Below are positions 1 to 5,756 of a stretch of DNA of 8,945 nucleotides, in pieces. Below the pieces are notes generated by a model, which made no database searches, was not told where the DNA came from, and saw only the letters and a program-made list of their open reading frames with translations. Position 1 is the first letter of the stretch, and each line of letters starts with the position of its first letter. This stretch comes from Spirochaetaceae bacterium (GTDB lineage: Bacteria; Spirochaetota; Spirochaetia; Treponematales; Breznakiellaceae): contig JAIRPM010000055.1 in NCBI GenBank assembly GCA_031257075.1, positions 1 to 8,945 of the forward strand, written 5' to 3'. A program made the translations under genes and the position numbers.

Positions 1-305
1 CGTTTTATCGCTTCCACATAGGAGACATCTTCTTTTTCGGGATTTGTGTCGTCAAAACGGAGGTTGCATTTACCGCCGAATTTTGCCGCCATGCTAAAGT
101 CTATGTTGATGGCTTTGAGATGCCCTATGTGGAGCCAGCCATTCGGTTCGGGCGGAAAACGAGTAAGTACACGGTCAAAACGCCCATTTTCGAGGTCTTC
201 TTTTATAAATTCGGAAATAAAATCATTCGGTAGTATGCCGGCGGCCGCTGTTGAGGCGGACGCCGGCGCGTCTGCTGGTACAGACGCGGGTGTGTTGTTA
301 GGCAT
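1..305 (-). CDS. glnS: Glutaminyl-tRNA synthetase, N-terminal part (cut by window edge)
   Basis: This gene encodes the class I synthetase that charges tRNA-Gln with glutamine in the cytoplasm. About 101 codons are visible, reading leftward out of the window. The Rossmann-fold signature is clear: [13 protein letters not shown] at about residues 50-62 contains the HIGH ATP-binding motif, followed by [14 protein letters not shown]. The PPEPNG form is typical of GlnRS and separates it from bacterial GluRS, which normally has APSPTG there. The first ~25 residues are a low-complexity Ala/Pro/Ser stretch ([19 protein letters not shown]) ahead of the conserved domain. The ATG at 305-303 is the best start, although its ribosome binding site is weak and an in-frame GTG lies directly before it. 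It begins 7 nt after the stop of the exported flavodoxin-like gene, so the two are probably co-transcribed. The KMSKS region lies outside the window. Confidence 0.93.
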   Translation of the reverse strand, partial: MPNNTPASVPADAPASASTAAAGILPNDFISEFIKEDLENGRFDRVLTRFPPEPNGWLHIGHLKAINIDFSMAAKFGGKCNLRFDDTNPEKEDVSYVEAIK

Positions 306-312
306 CACAGGC

Positions 313-882
313 TTACTTAACGCCAAGCCAGCCTTTGATGGCAGTTTCCTGCGCCTTATCGGCGGCAGAACTTACGAGGATGTTCTTTGCGTTGGATTTG
401 GGTATCAGTTTCCCGCCTGACGTGGCAATAAGAGCCTCAAAATTCTTGCCAAATTCCGGCACCGCCGCAGCGCCCATCGTTGTGCCATAGTACGCTACGT
501 TCAGGTTGGTCAACTTAGTGGCAGCAAGGTAGGTCTTTACCGGGTCGGCGACTGTTTCCTTCTTCGTTTCACCTTTTACGACAGAACCGAGGTACACAGT
601 CTTGTACTTGGTAACATCCACCGCTGTCTTGCCGTCAGCGCCGACCGCTTTGCCGTCAGCGCTAATCTTAAAGACATCTGCTTTTGCAAGTGTCCCTATC
701 TTCTGGGCAATCGGATCATCTTTGTCCGCATTGTCCGAGTAGTAGAGCACTACTGCGGCATTCGTTGCCGCCGCCGCCGGAGCGGCTGGGGCCGCCGGTG
801 CCTTGGGGTCGGCTTTTTTCTGCGCAAACACACTTGCCGCACAGAAAGCCAGCACCATTAAACTTGTAATTGTCTTTTTCAT
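313..882 (-). CDS. Exported flavodoxin-fold protein, probably without FMN site
   Basis: The 189-residue product starts with a standard signal peptide ([20 protein letters not shown], likely cleaved before QKK), then an Ala/Pro-rich linker (residues ~25-43), then a globular domain. That domain recalls short-chain flavodoxins: a first strand VVLYYSD, then [12 protein letters not shown] and [12 protein letters not shown] (compare the flavodoxin pattern YDxIFLGxPxWxGxxxPPVxTFL), and a final helix ending in IKGWLGVK. The usual phosphate-binding loop (S/T-x-T-G-N-T) is replaced by SDNADKDD, so FMN binding is doubtful. The start at 882 was chosen because AGGAG lies about 8 nt upstream (near 890-894) and the signal peptide begins there; an in-frame extension to 957 would bury it. 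The fold assignment rests on pattern resemblance and is moderate. It probably acts in the periplasm. It is followed closely by glnS, an unexpected partner. Confidence 0.75.
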   Translation of the reverse strand: MKKTITSLMVLAFCAASVFAQKKADPKAPAAPAAPAAAATNAAVVLYYSDNADKDDPIAQKIGTLAKADVFKISADGKAVGADGKTAVDVTKYKTVYLGSVVKGETKKETVADPVKTYLAATKLTNLNVAYYGTTMGAAAVPEFGKNFEALIATSGGKLIPKSNAKNILVSSAADKAQETAIKGWLGVK

Positions 883-961
883 TTCTTCACTCCTAATTAG
901 AAAAAGATGATATAGCTTATTTTTTAACAAGCCCAGTTTCCAAACGTATGCTTGCAAACTG

Positions 962-1002
962 ATTATACTTTATATATTTACAAAAAGCGTTATTTTTGTC
1001 AA
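962..1002 (-). promoter_or_regulatory. Candidate promoter(s) for the flavodoxin-like/glnS unit
   Basis: On the minus strand a perfect TTGACA occurs at 1002-997 and a perfect TATAAT at 967-962. They are 29 nt apart, too far to be one sigma-70 promoter. Either TTGACA pairs with the A/T-rich AATATA-like sequence about 18 nt downstream, or TATAAT works with a poor -35. The whole segment is strongly A/T-rich and lies upstream of the gene starting at 882, so a promoter here is likely but its exact elements are uncertain. Confidence 0.4.
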
Positions 1003-1037
1003 CCCCCGTGTATAAGCGCACCGTGGTTACAGCCCTC

Positions 1038-1066
1038 TTGTCAAAATCATATCAAATGCCGATACT
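1038..1066 (+). promoter_or_regulatory. Candidate fliE-fliF promoter
   Basis: TTGTCA at 1038-1043 is followed, after 17 nt, by GATACT at 1061-1066, a passable sigma-70 promoter 35 nt upstream of fliE. The same place contains GCCGATAC at 1058-1065, which differs by one base from the sigma-28 (FliA) -10 consensus GCCGATAA. The sigma-28 -35 (TAAA about 15 nt upstream) is not well matched; TCAAA at 1041-1045 sits 12 nt away. Either or both sigma factors could act here. Confidence 0.4.
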
Positions 1067-1100
1067 ATTAAAGATATATTTATTCCTTTGGGAGGGGAAT

Positions 1101-1598
1101 ATGCTTACACTCAAACCTGAACTGCAAAAAACAGTTCACATTCCAATGAAAACCACCGACTCGCGCCATATAGGCAGCGGGGGCGTAGTTGGTTTTTCGG
1201 GTTCATTTGACCATGGCGGTTCTTTAACCGGTTTTGGCGGTGGTTCTTTTGGCGAAATGGTAACCCAAAGAGGCAAAGTCTCTATTACCGGACAAGGCGC
1301 GGAAATAGCCGCGCTTGGAAGGGCTACCGGCGGGGCTGCCTTACTTCAGGACGGCGTTTACGGCCCCAACAACGGTGGCGTAAGTTTTTCGGAAGAAATG
1401 CTGAAGTCTATAGACAAAGTATCAACCCTTGAAAACCGCGCTTCAGCATTGGCGGAAGAAGCGATAACAAATCCGGGCAGTATTGACGCACACGACCTTA
1501 CAATAGCCGAAGCGGAAGCATCTATGGCGTTGAATATTGCGCGGACTATTCTGAACCGCCTGACACAAGCATGGCGAGATGTCATCAATGCACGGTAG
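1101..1598 (+). CDS. fliE: Flagellar hook-basal body complex protein FliE, with long N-terminal extension
   Basis: FliE joins the MS-ring to the proximal rod of the flagellar basal body. The diagnostic part is the last ~70 of 165 residues (about 95-165): SFSEEMLKSIDKVSTLENRA, then DAHDLTIAEAEASMALNIAR and TILNRLTQAWRDVINAR. This fits the FliE pattern of a D-x-H-D/E-x-x-I-A turn between two amphipathic helices. The start at 1101 was chosen for the strong GGAGGGG at 1091-1097; the same frame is open back to 996 but without a good ribosome site. FliE is usually about 100-120 residues. The extra N-terminal ~90 residues are rich in Gly and Ser (GSGGVVGFSGSFDHGGSLTG and GFGGGSFG at ~25-52) and have no recognised domain. 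fliF follows after 10 nt, with its ribosome binding site on the fliE stop codon. No flgB or flgC lies upstream. Confidence 0.88.
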   Translation: MLTLKPELQKTVHIPMKTTDSRHIGSGGVVGFSGSFDHGGSLTGFGGGSFGEMVTQRGKVSITGQGAEIAALGRATGGAALLQDGVYGPNNGGVSFSEEMLKSIDKVSTLENRASALAEEAITNPGSIDAHDLTIAEAEASMALNIARTILNRLTQAWRDVINAR

Positions 1599-1608
1599 GA
1601 GGTGAAAA

Positions 1609-3309
1609 ATGGACTTTGCAAAACTTATATCTCAAATTAAAGACTTATGGAAAAAATGGACGCTAATTCAAAAACTCATAATGGCCGGCATTGTACTGGC
1701 CGCCATAGTAGCCATTACCGTACTCGTAGGCGTATCGTCATCGCCGTCATTGGCAAAAGTGATAAGCACACCGGTTGCTGATGCGGAGGTGCTTGCAGCC
1801 ATCGTTACCCGCATTGAACAGGAAAACGTAAAGGTACATGTTACCGATAATGTCGTTTATGTAGCGGATGACAAAACCGCAAACAAAATGCGCGCCATTT
1901 TGATAAGCGAGGGCCTTGTCCCCAAAGGTGCCGACCCCTGGGCGCTCTTCGACCGCGACCGCTGGACGCTTACCGACTTTGAACGGAACGTAAACCTACG
2001 CCGTTCGATAACCGCGGATATTACCAGGACAATCAAGGCGCTTCCTTATATTGACAATGCGCATGTAACTATCGTTCAGCCGGAAAAAAACCTCTTTCTT
2101 GAACAGCAAGACCCTGCCAGCGCAAGTATACTGCTCATCCCGAAGCCCAATGCTGATTTGAGCGAAAACCGCAAAATGATTGAAGGCATCCAAAAAATCG
2201 TTATCGCCGCCGTGGGAAACGGAATAAAGGCGGAAAACATCATCATAACCGACCAGAATGGCATTGTGTTGAACGATTTTGAGGGAATGAAAGAAATGGA
2301 CAGGCTTGCCCGTGTCGAACGCGAAAACAAGATTCGGCGTACCGAAGAAGCAAAATACCGCGCCGATATACTCCGTAACCTCCAAAGCAATTTCTCCGCC
2401 GACCGTGTACGCGACCTTAACATCAAAATCGACATGGATATGTCACAAATAACATCAGAAAAAAACAAAATAACACCGATAATCCTCAAAGAACGCACCC
2501 CCGGGCTTGCCTACGATGACAGCCAGTTTGCGCCAAGCCTTACTGTTTCCGAGTCAACAAGCACAACCAAATGGAAAGGTACCGGATTTAATCCCGAAGG
2601 CCCCGCCGGTGTGGAAGGGCAAACGCCGCCCGCTTACAAGGACATGTCTAATATGTATGGCGAAGTTGAGCAGGAAACCCGTACCCACAACGAAGAATTC
2701 AACAAGGAAATCACCAGCGAAATTCGCAGTCCCAAAATAGAGCGTGTTTCCGTATCGGTGAACATTGACGGCACTTGGGTGAAAAAACTAGACGAAAAAG
2801 GCAAAATTGTATTTACGCCGGACGGCCGCGTTGAACGTGAATACCTGCCGCTATCGCCGGAACAATTAACAGATGCGCGAAGGCTGGTAGAGGGCGCCAT
2901 ACAGTATGATGCGGCGCGGGGCGATTTGGTGAATGTAACTAATTTCGCTATCGACCGTACCGCGCAATTTGAAGGCGAGGATGCCGCTCTTTTGCGGGAA
3001 CGCCAAATCCGGTTTACGATTATTGCTTCTTTGATAGGCATTGCGTTTTTGCTTATCGGCTTTGTTATCTTTCAGATTGTTGCCCGTGCCCGCGAACAGG
3101 CGCGCCGCCGCCGGGAAGAGGAAATCGCCCGCCAGCACAATCTTATGCGCGAACAGGCGCTGCTGGAAGCGGAAAAAGAAGGCGAGTCCATTTCTATGTC
3201 TGTGGAAGACCAGGCGCGATTGGAACTTGCCGAAAAAGCGATAGCCCTCGCCCGCGAACATCCTCAGGATGTCTCGCAGCTTATTCGCACATGGCTTATG
3301 GAAGAATAG
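1609..3309 (+). CDS. fliF: Flagellar M-ring protein FliF
   Basis: FliF polymerises into the MS-ring in the inner membrane, the platform for the export gate, rod and C-ring. The 566-residue product is full length. A short cytoplasmic N-terminus is followed by TM1 at ~21-44. The periplasmic ring-building (YscJ/FliF) region, ~45-225, includes EGLVPKGADPWALFDRDRW, ITRTIKALPYIDNAHVTIV and the ASILLIPKP strand. The FliF C-domain spans ~250-455. TM2 is at ~469-491, then a charged segment (ARAREQARRRREEE), and the FliG-binding tail ends in DVSQLIRTWLMEE, so the C-terminus is intact. The ATG at 1609 is preceded by AGGAGGTG at 1597-1604, overlapping the fliE stop. In known treponemes fliG follows fliF; here an intrinsic terminator follows, so the C-ring genes must be elsewhere. 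Confidence 0.97.
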   Translation: MDFAKLISQIKDLWKKWTLIQKLIMAGIVLAAIVAITVLVGVSSSPSLAKVISTPVADAEVLAAIVTRIEQENVKVHVTDNVVYVADDKTANKMRAILISEGLVPKGADPWALFDRDRWTLTDFERNVNLRRSITADITRTIKALPYIDNAHVTIVQPEKNLFLEQQDPASASILLIPKPNADLSENRKMIEGIQKIVIAAVGNGIKAENIIITDQNGIVLNDFEGMKEMDRLARVERENKIRRTEEAKYRADILRNLQSNFSADRVRDLNIKIDMDMSQITSEKNKITPIILKERTPGLAYDDSQFAPSLTVSESTSTTKWKGTGFNPEGPAGVEGQTPPAYKDMSNMYGEVEQETRTHNEEFNKEITSEIRSPKIERVSVSVNIDGTWVKKLDEKGKIVFTPDGRVEREYLPLSPEQLTDARRLVEGAIQYDAARGDLVNVTNFAIDRTAQFEGEDAALLRERQIRFTIIASLIGIAFLLIGFVIFQIVARAREQARRRREEEIARQHNLMREQALLEAEKEGESISMSVEDQARLELAEKAIALAREHPQDVSQLIRTWLMEE

Positions 3310-3334
3310 CAGCCAAATCCTGCTGTTTCGGCGG

Positions 3335-3395
3335 AACCGCCCGGAGGACAGCAGCTGGAAACATTCAGGCTGCTGTCCTCCGGCGGTTTGTTTTT
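3335..3395 (+). terminator. Strong intrinsic terminator after fliF
   Basis: The arms 3335-3354 and 3370-3389 form a stem of about 19 bp, G/C-rich with a single one-base bulge (CCGCCCGGAGG against CCGCCGGAGG), around a loop of about 15 nt. A T-rich tail (TTTGTTTTT) follows at 3387-3395. It starts 26 nt after the fliF stop and should end the fliE-fliF transcript. Confidence 0.9.
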
Positions 3396-3564
3396 CCGTC
3401 CCATTTACCGTCCAGCCTAGGCATTCTTGTCGTTCCGCCGGCCGCAAGAACGCCCGGGCGTATCATAAGGCCGGTATTTATGGAGGGCTTTCCGCCACAA
3501 GCGAAAGGTACCATTCACGAATGATGTAATAGACGGCGCTGGAGCCGGAATAGTTTTAAGGGCA

Positions 3565-3626
3565 AAGATTACGGTATTACACGCTGTTATTTCACGGCGT
3601 TCATCAATGGTAATACCGGTAATCTT
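3565..3626. repeat. Imperfect inverted repeat in the fliF / lipoprotein convergent gap
   Basis: AAGATTACGGTATTAC at 3565-3580 pairs with GTAATACCGGTAATCTT at 3610-3626, with one bulged base. The enclosed bases can form an inner hairpin (ACGCTG with CGGCGT at 3581-3586 and 3595-3600, one G-U pair). It lies 13 nt past the stop of the minus-strand lipoprotein gene and may end or stabilise that mRNA, but the tail on that strand is not a clean T-run. Apart from this repeat and the fliF terminator, positions 3310-3639 show no supported gene; open frames there lack starts or ribosome sites. Confidence 0.6.
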
Positions 3627-3639
3627 GGCTTTCGGAAAA

Positions 3640-4494
3640 TCAATTTCTAGTGAATGTTATTGCCGGCCCATAACTCACATTGGGCGGCGGAGGCCCTGTC
3701 ATCGGCGCAACTTCAGTGATTTCTTTGACCGAAATAGTGCCGGAACTTGCGTCACCTTCCAACAGGTATGATGCAAAAGTTTGAGTTGCCGTCATGTAGA
3801 CTATCAAAACATCCGCGCCTCCATCGTTGGTAATGTAGGCATCATGAAACACCGTATAGGCAATAGAAAACGGGTTTTCGCCGCTATAGCTCAGCGTACC
3901 AGTCCCGTCGGCTGTAAAGACATATTCAGCATTATAACCTGATGTCGTTTCGCTCCATTTCCCACCGATGAGCGGGTTGCTCAGCACAAAAGATGTGTTG
4001 CCCTTATTTACCGGAGAACCGGGGACGCGCGTAAACGGGGCGCTATTGCCCGCTGTCAAAGAGCCGTCATTTTCCGCTTCCGTTACGCTTATCGTGTTGT
4101 CATCAACAACCCTATAGGTGAATCCTCCCATGCCCTCGTCGGTCGATAAAAACGTAACCTGAACGCCGTCTTTTACCAAATAGCCTCCGGTGAATGGCCC
4201 CAAGGGTCCGCCCTTTTCTTCCGGCAAGTCGGGAAATTCAACGGTAAAGGTGCCGTCAGATTTAAATTCAAAGAACCCTGTCTCGCCCCCCATACTGGGA
4301 ATATCTGACTGCCATTGCCCAATAAAAGGATTTTTTGAATCCGCAAGATGCCACGGCGAGTCACCGCCGCACCCTGTCAATGTAGAAATCGCCGCCGTTA
4401 ATAAAACGGCGAAACCGGCTAAAACGCCATACGTTTTAGCAGAAGAATTTGCTCCGCAAACTCCAGGAAATAATGAGCCATGGTTTTTTTTCAT
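3640..4494 (-). CDS. Lipoprotein with two tandem lipocalin-like beta domains
   Basis: The 284-residue product is an exported lipoprotein: a long n-region (1-22), a hydrophobic core (~23-40) and the lipobox LTGC with the lipidated Cys at 42. Two related domains follow. Domain 1 (~55-155) has NPFIGQWQSD, FEFKSDGTFTVEF, GGYLVKDGVQVTF, NTISVTE and FTRV. Domain 2 (~173-284) has NPLIGGKWSE, YVFTADGTGTLSY, a middle strand IAYTVF, GTISVKE and a terminal ITFTRN. The N-P-x-I-G-x-W opening, the F-x-x-D-G-T strand and the F-T-R closing occur in both, so this is an internal duplication. Such short beta-barrel repeats are common in spirochaete surface lipoproteins; the ligand is unknown. The start at 4494 has AAGGAG 7 nt upstream; a 12-codon extension to 4530 lacks a site. 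The next gene upstream on the same strand ends 132 nt away, with no clear promoter or terminator between. Confidence 0.8.
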   Translation of the reverse strand: MKKNHGSLFPGVCGANSSAKTYGVLAGFAVLLTAAISTLTGCGGDSPWHLADSKNPFIGQWQSDIPSMGGETGFFEFKSDGTFTVEFPDLPEEKGGPLGPFTGGYLVKDGVQVTFLSTDEGMGGFTYRVVDDNTISVTEAENDGSLTAGNSAPFTRVPGSPVNKGNTSFVLSNPLIGGKWSETTSGYNAEYVFTADGTGTLSYSGENPFSIAYTVFHDAYITNDGGADVLIVYMTATQTFASYLLEGDASSGTISVKEITEVAPMTGPPPPNVSYGPAITFTRN

Positions 4495-4626
4495 GGTTGT
4501 CTCCTTGCGGTTTTTATGCCCCGCCGGCAAAACTGTTTATGTCCGCCGCATGAAGCAGGGAACCTTCCGCCCTGTCGAGGCATAGTTCAGGTTCAAGCGG
4601 ATAACACCTTTGTTTGGTCTCCGCGT

Positions 4627-5292
4627 TTAGGGGATAAGTCCCGAGACCAGCGGCCCCCACGGGCCTTTTTTCCCTTCATTCTCGATTTGCACGGCGAAGT
4701 ACGCTGTTTTTCCGCTGTCGTCAAATTCAAATTCGATTACGTCCTTTTTCCGTTTGGTGAAAAACGTTTTGCGGAGTTCCTCAGGGTTAGTGGGCGGCGT
4801 TTCTCCCGGCGCGACCACGCTGTACCAAAGCCGGAAGCCTTTGTTGGCGTTGTCGGCAGGGTTTCCGGTAATGTACAGCATCTTTACGCCGAGTTCATGC
4901 CGGCCTACCAGAAAAGTCTCCACCGTTACCTGCGCCGTTGGGGCGCCGCTGTGGCTGGGCGTATTATCGTGGGGTTTCAGCCCAAGGCTTATATACGCCG
5001 GCATATCGAGCGGCGGCGTGAGGAAATAGCGGCGCTTCATGTCCCGCATTTTTGCCGCCAGTTCCTCAAACGCCGTCTTGCATTGGGCGGTTGCGACAGG
5101 GGTACGAGTAGTCTCGTTCTGCGCCGTGGTCAAAGCGACGTTCGCCGCCCGCACAAGGCTGTCAAGTTCGGTCAACGCCGCCGCAGGAATGCCCCATGCC
5201 GCGGCGTTGACCGTCGATACGGTCTGCCAGTCCCTCGCCATTGCTAGTTGTCCTTCCCGGTTTGCCGGGAGCCAGTCTCTTGTGATTGACAT
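4627..5292 (-). CDS. Unrecognised 221-residue protein, translationally coupled
   Basis: I do not recognise a named family with certainty. The product has no signal peptide or membrane segment. Residues 1-95 look mainly helical, opening with a Trp-containing segment (MSITRDWLPANREGQLAMA) and followed by an Ala/Thr-rich helical part. Residues ~96-221 look beta-rich, with Trp, Tyr and Phe strands (FRLWYSVVAPGETPP, VIEFEFDD) and the ending AYFAVQIENEGKKGPWGP, like the last strands of a fibronectin-III-type domain in which E-N-x-x-G-x-x-G-P-W is the edge turn. Cytoplasmic proteins of this shape seem familiar from treponemes, but that is recollection. The ATG at 5292 has AAGGAG at 5306-5301, and its first base is the last base of the TAA of the upstream repeat gene (TAATG), a classic coupling arrangement. 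Confidence 0.75.
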   Translation of the reverse strand: MSITRDWLPANREGQLAMARDWQTVSTVNAAAWGIPAAALTELDSLVRAANVALTTAQNETTRTPVATAQCKTAFEELAAKMRDMKRRYFLTPPLDMPAYISLGLKPHDNTPSHSGAPTAQVTVETFLVGRHELGVKMLYITGNPADNANKGFRLWYSVVAPGETPPTNPEELRKTFFTKRKKDVIEFEFDDSGKTAYFAVQIENEGKKGPWGPLVSGLIP

Positions 5293-5630
5293 TATATGTT
5301 CTCCTTGTTTCCGCAGGGGATAAAATTGCCCCCGTTTGCGGTGAAATTGCCTAATTCCGCCATGAAATTGCTCCCATCCGTGGCGAAATTGCCTAATTCC
5401 ACACTGAAATTGCTCCCGTTTGCGGCGAAATTGCCTAATTCCGCAGTGAAATTGCCTCCGTCCACAGTGGATTTGCCCAATTCCGCAGTGAAATTGCTCC
5501 CGTCCGTGGTGAAATTGCCTAATTCTACGGTGGATTTGCCTGATTCCACGGCAGGATTGCTCCCGTTTACAGCGAAATTGCCTGCCGATTGCCGGAAGAA
5601 GCCCGCTTTTATGTTAGTTTTAACTATCAT
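5292..5630 (-). CDS. Putative heptapeptide-repeat protein encoded by 21-bp repeats
   Basis: This frame gives 112 residues: a short unique start (MIVKTNIKAGFFRQSA), then heptads of the form G/S-N-F-x-A/V-x-L/G (such as GNFTAEL, GNFAANG, SNFSVEL, GNFATDG), then GNFIPCGNKENI. No signal peptide or membrane segment is visible. Three things favour this strand: a good promoter just upstream, the TAATG overlap with the next gene, and the fact that the next gene's ribosome site lies inside the last codons. Against it, there is no ribosome binding site for its own ATG, and the opposite strand is also open (5296-5646, heptads KLPNSAV/KLLPSVA) with a terminator after it. If the promoter call is right, transcription would begin only a few bases before the ATG, so the mRNA could be leaderless. 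Function unknown. Confidence 0.5.
   Translation of the reverse strand: MIVKTNIKAGFFRQSAGNFAVNGSNPAVESGKSTVELGNFTTDGSNFTAELGKSTVDGGNFTAELGNFAANGSNFSVELGNFATDGSNFMAELGNFTANGGNFIPCGNKENI
5323..5595. repeat. Array of about 13 tandem 21-bp repeats in two alternating types
   Basis: Thirteen consecutive 21-nt units begin at 5323, 5344, 5365 and so on to 5575, most opening with AAATTGC (plus strand). Type 1 continues as CTAATTCCGCAGTG (5344, 5386, 5428, 5470, 5512, 5533). Type 2 continues as TCCCGTTTGCGGCG or close variants (5323, 5365, 5407, 5449, 5491, 5554). They alternate for most of the array, giving a 42-bp higher-order period. Three units are changed at the opening (GATTTG at 5470 and 5533, GGATTG at 5554), and the last unit (5575) is decayed. 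The period is a multiple of 3, so gain or loss of units would not shift the frame. Confidence 0.95.
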
Positions 5631-5631
5631 T

Positions 5632-5647
5632 GTTAGAATATTCTAAC
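5632..5647. promoter_or_regulatory. Perfect 16-nt palindrome, possible operator
   Basis: GTTAGAATATTCTAAC is a perfect inverted repeat without a spacer. It covers the -10 element of the leftward promoter and ends 1 nt before the ATG of the repeat gene, an ideal place for a repressor. The core TTAGAATATTCTAA recalls PerR/Fur-family boxes (TTATAATnATTATAA) but lacks the central unpaired base. The binding protein is unknown. Confidence 0.55.
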
Positions 5648-5667
5648 TTGATTAGAAAAAGTGTCAA
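5640..5667 (-). promoter_or_regulatory. Sigma-70-type promoter for the leftward repeat-gene unit
   Basis: On the minus strand a perfect TTGACA (5667-5662) is followed after 16 nt by TAGAAT (5645-5640), five of six bases matching TATAAT. The predicted transcription start is near 5633, only about 3 nt before the ATG at 5630. It probably drives the repeat gene, the coupled 221-residue gene and possibly the lipoprotein gene. Confidence 0.65.
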
Positions 5668-5696
5668 TACCCCTCTAGAGAAGGGGCGTATTTTTT
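5666..5696 (+). terminator. Stem-loop with T-tract, terminator on the plus strand
   Basis: CCCCT and AGGGG (5670-5674 and 5682-5686) form a short G/C stem around CTAGAGA, extendable by AATA/TATT, and TATTTTTT follows at 5689-5696. In the plus direction this is a fair intrinsic terminator. It overlaps the -35 of the leftward promoter. It may stop antisense transcripts crossing the repeat array, or end a plus-strand repeat transcript. On the minus strand its tail is poor. Confidence 0.55.
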
Positions 5697-5710
5697 GACC
5701 TATTCGCCCG

Positions 5711-5735
5711 AAAAGGCTGGACAAACTGCCCAGCC
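5711..5735 (-). terminator. Short intrinsic terminator after the TrpR-like gene
   Basis: On the minus strand GGCTGG (5735-5730) pairs with CCAGCC (5720-5715) around a 9-nt loop, followed by TTTT at 5714-5711. It lies 21 nt after the stop of the TrpR-like gene and should separate that gene from the repeat-gene unit. Confidence 0.6.
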
Positions 5736-5756
5736 GGGTATGAACGGTCTTGGTTA

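Noticed and set aside
2076..2498. Minus-strand frames inside fliF (also 1996-2385, 2634-3041, 2866-3447)
   Set aside because: Shadow frames of fliF without starts, ribosome sites or recognisable domains.
3269..3529. Two overlapping plus-strand frames at the end of fliF
   Set aside because: They run through the fliF terminator hairpin, have no ribosome sites and encode Arg/Pro/Cys-rich sequence without a family.
3420..3655. Open minus-strand frame of about 75 codons after the lipoprotein stop, possibly a frameshifted C-terminal extension
   Set aside because: It has no plausible start or ribosome site, and the lipoprotein already ends in a natural-looking ITFTRN strand matching the FTRV end of its first domain.
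4480..5247. Long plus-strand frame (255 codons) opposite the 221-residue gene
   Set aside because: Shadow frame rich in Arg and His, no ribosome site, and opposite a gene with a strong ribosome site and coupling.
5323..5595. CRISPR array
   Set aside because: The units are contiguous 21-mers with no unique spacers between them, and no cas genes are present.
5296..5646. Plus-strand frame of 116 residues across the repeats (KLPNSAV/KLLPSVA heptads) as the main gene
   Set aside because: No Shine-Dalgarno or clear promoter precedes its ATG at 5296, whereas the minus strand has both a promoter and a coupled downstream gene. Kept as an open alternative in the findings.
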